Assembly (NCBI GenBank): GCA_003254925.1
Contig: QANZ01043388.1
Span: forward strand, 64,050-128,049
Direction: 5' to 3'
DNA: 64,000 nt
DNA from: Chamaecrista fasciculata
Taxonomy: Eukaryota; Streptophyta; Magnoliopsida; Fabales; Fabaceae
The position numbers and the translations under genes were made by a program. Shown here piece after piece: positions 62,019 to 64,000 of the stretch; within the stretch, counting starts at the first letter, position 1; every line of letters starts with the position of its first letter. The notes beneath the pieces are model-generated. The model was given only the letters and a program-made list of their open reading frames with translations, had not been told where the DNA came from and ran no database searches.

Positions 62019-63635
62019 CTAAACATTCACTNTGAGCAAGAAAGTATAACCTGAAGTTGATCTCCGTTCTTCTTCGTCACCGCCTACATCGGCATCGGAG
62101 TATCCAACAAGGTGTAAACAACTTCCTTCGTAGCACAATGCGTAGTTGGAAGTTCCCTTCAAGTATCGCAAGATCCTTTTTACTGCTTTCCAATGCTTCT
62201 CACCGGGGTTTGACTGGAATCTACTTACCAAACCAACTGCATAGCATATGTCTGGTCTAGTACACAACATTGCATACATCAGACTACCAACAGCACTGGC
62301 ATATGGAACTCTTTCCATTTTCTTTTTCTCCATTTCGGTTTTGGGACACATATTAAGACTCAAGGCTACACCGGTAGCTACTGGAGTTCCCATGGGTTTG
62401 CAGTCTACCATGTTGAAACGTTCTAGGATCTTATGAATATAATTCTCTTGTGAAAGAGAGAGAATTCTCCTCGAACGATCTCTTTGGATCTTAACTCCAA
62501 GAATGTATTCTGCCTCTCCCATATCTTTCATCTCAAAATTCGTTGAAAGCCATTCTTTAATAGCCATCACAGAATCTAGACTATTTCCTGCCAATAGTAT
62601 ATCATATACATATAAGGATAATATAACAAAATTACCCTCCAACCGCTTAATGTAGACACAGTGGTCTTCTTCTATCATATGGAAGTCGTATGAAGTCACT
62701 GCTCTGTGAAACTTCAAATACCACTGTCTGGATGATTGTTTTAATCCATAAATGGACTTCTTAAGTTTACAAACTTTGTTCTCTTTTTCATTTTCAATAA
62801 AACCTAATGGTTGTGCCATGTAGATTTCTTCATCCAGATCACCATTTAAAAATGCGGTTTTTACATCCATTTGATGTAATTCTAAATCTAAGCTGTTCAC
62901 TATTGCCAAAATGAGTCTAATAGAGTTGAAACGCACAACAGGTGAGAACGTGTCATCATAATCAATGCCTTCCTGTTGTGTGTATCCCTTAGCCACTAGT
63001 CGAGCCTTATACTTCTCAATTGATCCATCCACTTTTCGTTTAATTTTGAGAATCCACTTGTTCCCAATGGCTTTGCGCCCTTTTGGAAGATCAACTAACT
63101 CCCATACTTGGTTCTTCCTCATTGAGTCCATTTCATCTTCCATTGCTTTCTTCCACTCCTCACGAGCGGGACATGACAAGGCTTCGTGCAAAGAACGGTG
63201 TTCATCATCCCCATCTGGAGTAACAATAAAAGATTCGCCTTCATCTATTTGAAAACGTCTCTTGGGAACCCTTTCCCTGTCACTCCTTCTGGTAGGAGCT
63301 ATATTCTTATCTTTTCTTCTTTGTTCAGGTCTTGGTGTTGACCTTTCTTGGCTCCCACTCAGATTGACATTCCTAGATGATTCTGGTATGTCAATTTGTT
63401 CTGCACTGTCTTGTTCTTCTGTCTCATAAAATGAAACAGTGCGGTCAACATCTCCTTTGTTAGGAAACTCAGTCTCAATAAATGTTGCGTCTCTTGATTC
63501 TATTTCAGTCACAGTTCCATCTTCGTTTTCTCCTATGAAAACGCATCCTTTGGACTGTGAAGAGTATCTTATAAAGATACACTTCTTTCCTCTAGGACCC
63601 AACTTCCCATACTTATGGGAAGCGTCATGGATATA
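62019..63635 (-). pseudogene. Ty1/copia polyprotein, 3' part (integrase end, reverse transcriptase, RNase H start)
   Basis: One long minus-strand frame. The integrase C-terminal piece reads HKYGKLGPRGKKCIFIRYS upstream of 63602, then CVFIGENEDGTVTE. The reverse transcriptase follows: EEWKKAMEDEMDSM, NQVWELVDLPKGRK, KYKARLVAKGYTQQEGIDY, TFSPVVR, QMDVKTAFLNGDL, KLKKSIYGLKQSSRQWY. The catalytic YxDD box is altered (Tyr in place of its first Asp, codon at 62604-62606). The last part, CTRPDICYAVGLVSRFQ, YLKGTSNYAL and GYSDADVGG, enters RNase H, and the frame is lost near the ambiguous base at 62032. The 5' half (gag, protease, integrase core) is cut off by another insertion at 63636. It is therefore defective. 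Confidence 0.9.
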
Positions 63636-64000
63636 TGTTGGGAATTGTAGGCGCCTAACGCAGCGGAAGCAAAAATAAAATTAAAATAAAACACGCTAGG
63701 TCCTAAAATTCCCGAACGGATCCGCTAGTAGAATTTAAAACTTTTATAGATAGTGGTATACCTCACGAGTTTCAATCCATTGGTTGAACAAGGCGTGTCC
63801 AAGGAGCCCACTCCCAGCGTTCTCCCTCTGCCAGTAATCCACACGAACAGTTTCTTCGGGCACCAAGGTGCTAGCCTTCAGTTCTTTTCTCAAAAGAACT
63901 AGGGACCAATCTACAGTGTGTTTGAACTCAAGAACTCCTTCTTGATTCAAACTCCAAAAGGTGGCGCATGAGAATTCCCCACAAGAACTCTTCTTGTTTT
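63636..64000. mobile_element. LTR of a second retroelement nested in the copia integrase, partial
   Basis: At 63636 the copia frame stops and TGTTGGGAATTGTAGGCGCC begins, followed by TAACGCAGCGGAAGC, an LTR-type start. The remaining 365 bp contain no protein match and continue past the window. Orientation cannot be fixed because only one terminus is visible: TG-start on the plus strand suggests plus orientation if this is an LTR 5' end. The five bases before it are ATATA, the candidate target duplication. Confidence 0.6.

Noticed and set aside
62057..63678. Several plus-strand open frames
   Set aside because: Antisense to the copia polyprotein frame.

Overview
This is nuclear DNA of a flowering plant, most probably a eudicot. 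The genes are intron-rich with GT..AG borders, the intergenic DNA is very AT-rich, and the families are plant ones: a calcium-dependent protein kinase, a VND7-type NAC factor, a chloroplast ribosomal protein with a transit peptide, a class-I carboxylesterase and a Ty1/copia retrotransposon. Species cannot be told from the sequence.

Layout. 1-644 (-): 5' part of a carboxylesterase that runs off the left edge. 4734-9868 (+): seven-exon CDPK of the CPK4/CPK11 type. 11581-13836 (+): five-exon plastid ribosomal protein bL21c. 15076-17764 (-): four-exon TMEM41/VTT-domain membrane protein, tail to tail with bL21c. 21663-22966 (+): four-exon U11/U12 snRNP 25 kDa protein, with a probable untranslated first exon near 19660-19838. 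22967-42600: about 20 kb without a recognisable intact gene, filled with fold-back elements, (TA)n microsatellites, SINE and LINE remnants. 42608-47303 (+): four-exon NAC gene of the VND7 type. 49865-56204 (-): eleven-exon DnaJ + DUF3752 nuclear protein. 56510-60350: fold-back elements and a degenerate retroelement-like stretch. 60358-63635 (-): 3' half of a copia retrotransposon with its 3' LTR, interrupted at 63636 by the LTR of a second retroelement that continues past the right edge.

The genes are ordinary single-copy plant genes with no evident common pathway; this is a normal syntenic stretch, not a cluster. Reading frames were joined by hand across introns and all six complete genes close in frame.

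The striking part is the non-genic DNA. At least a dozen long inverted-repeat (fold-back) elements of several families lie between genes and in introns. Several arms carry a short motif repeated about every 30-40 bases (for example ACTTTGGTACC or TCAGTCCCTGAAAGAT). There is also a long near-perfect hairpin (1152-1556) able to give small RNAs, a GGATCCAAAT-ended MITE present twice, and four tiny 10-17 bp inserts, mostly ending in an A-run, each flanked by a 14-17 bp target duplication. I found no convincing new multi-gene system.
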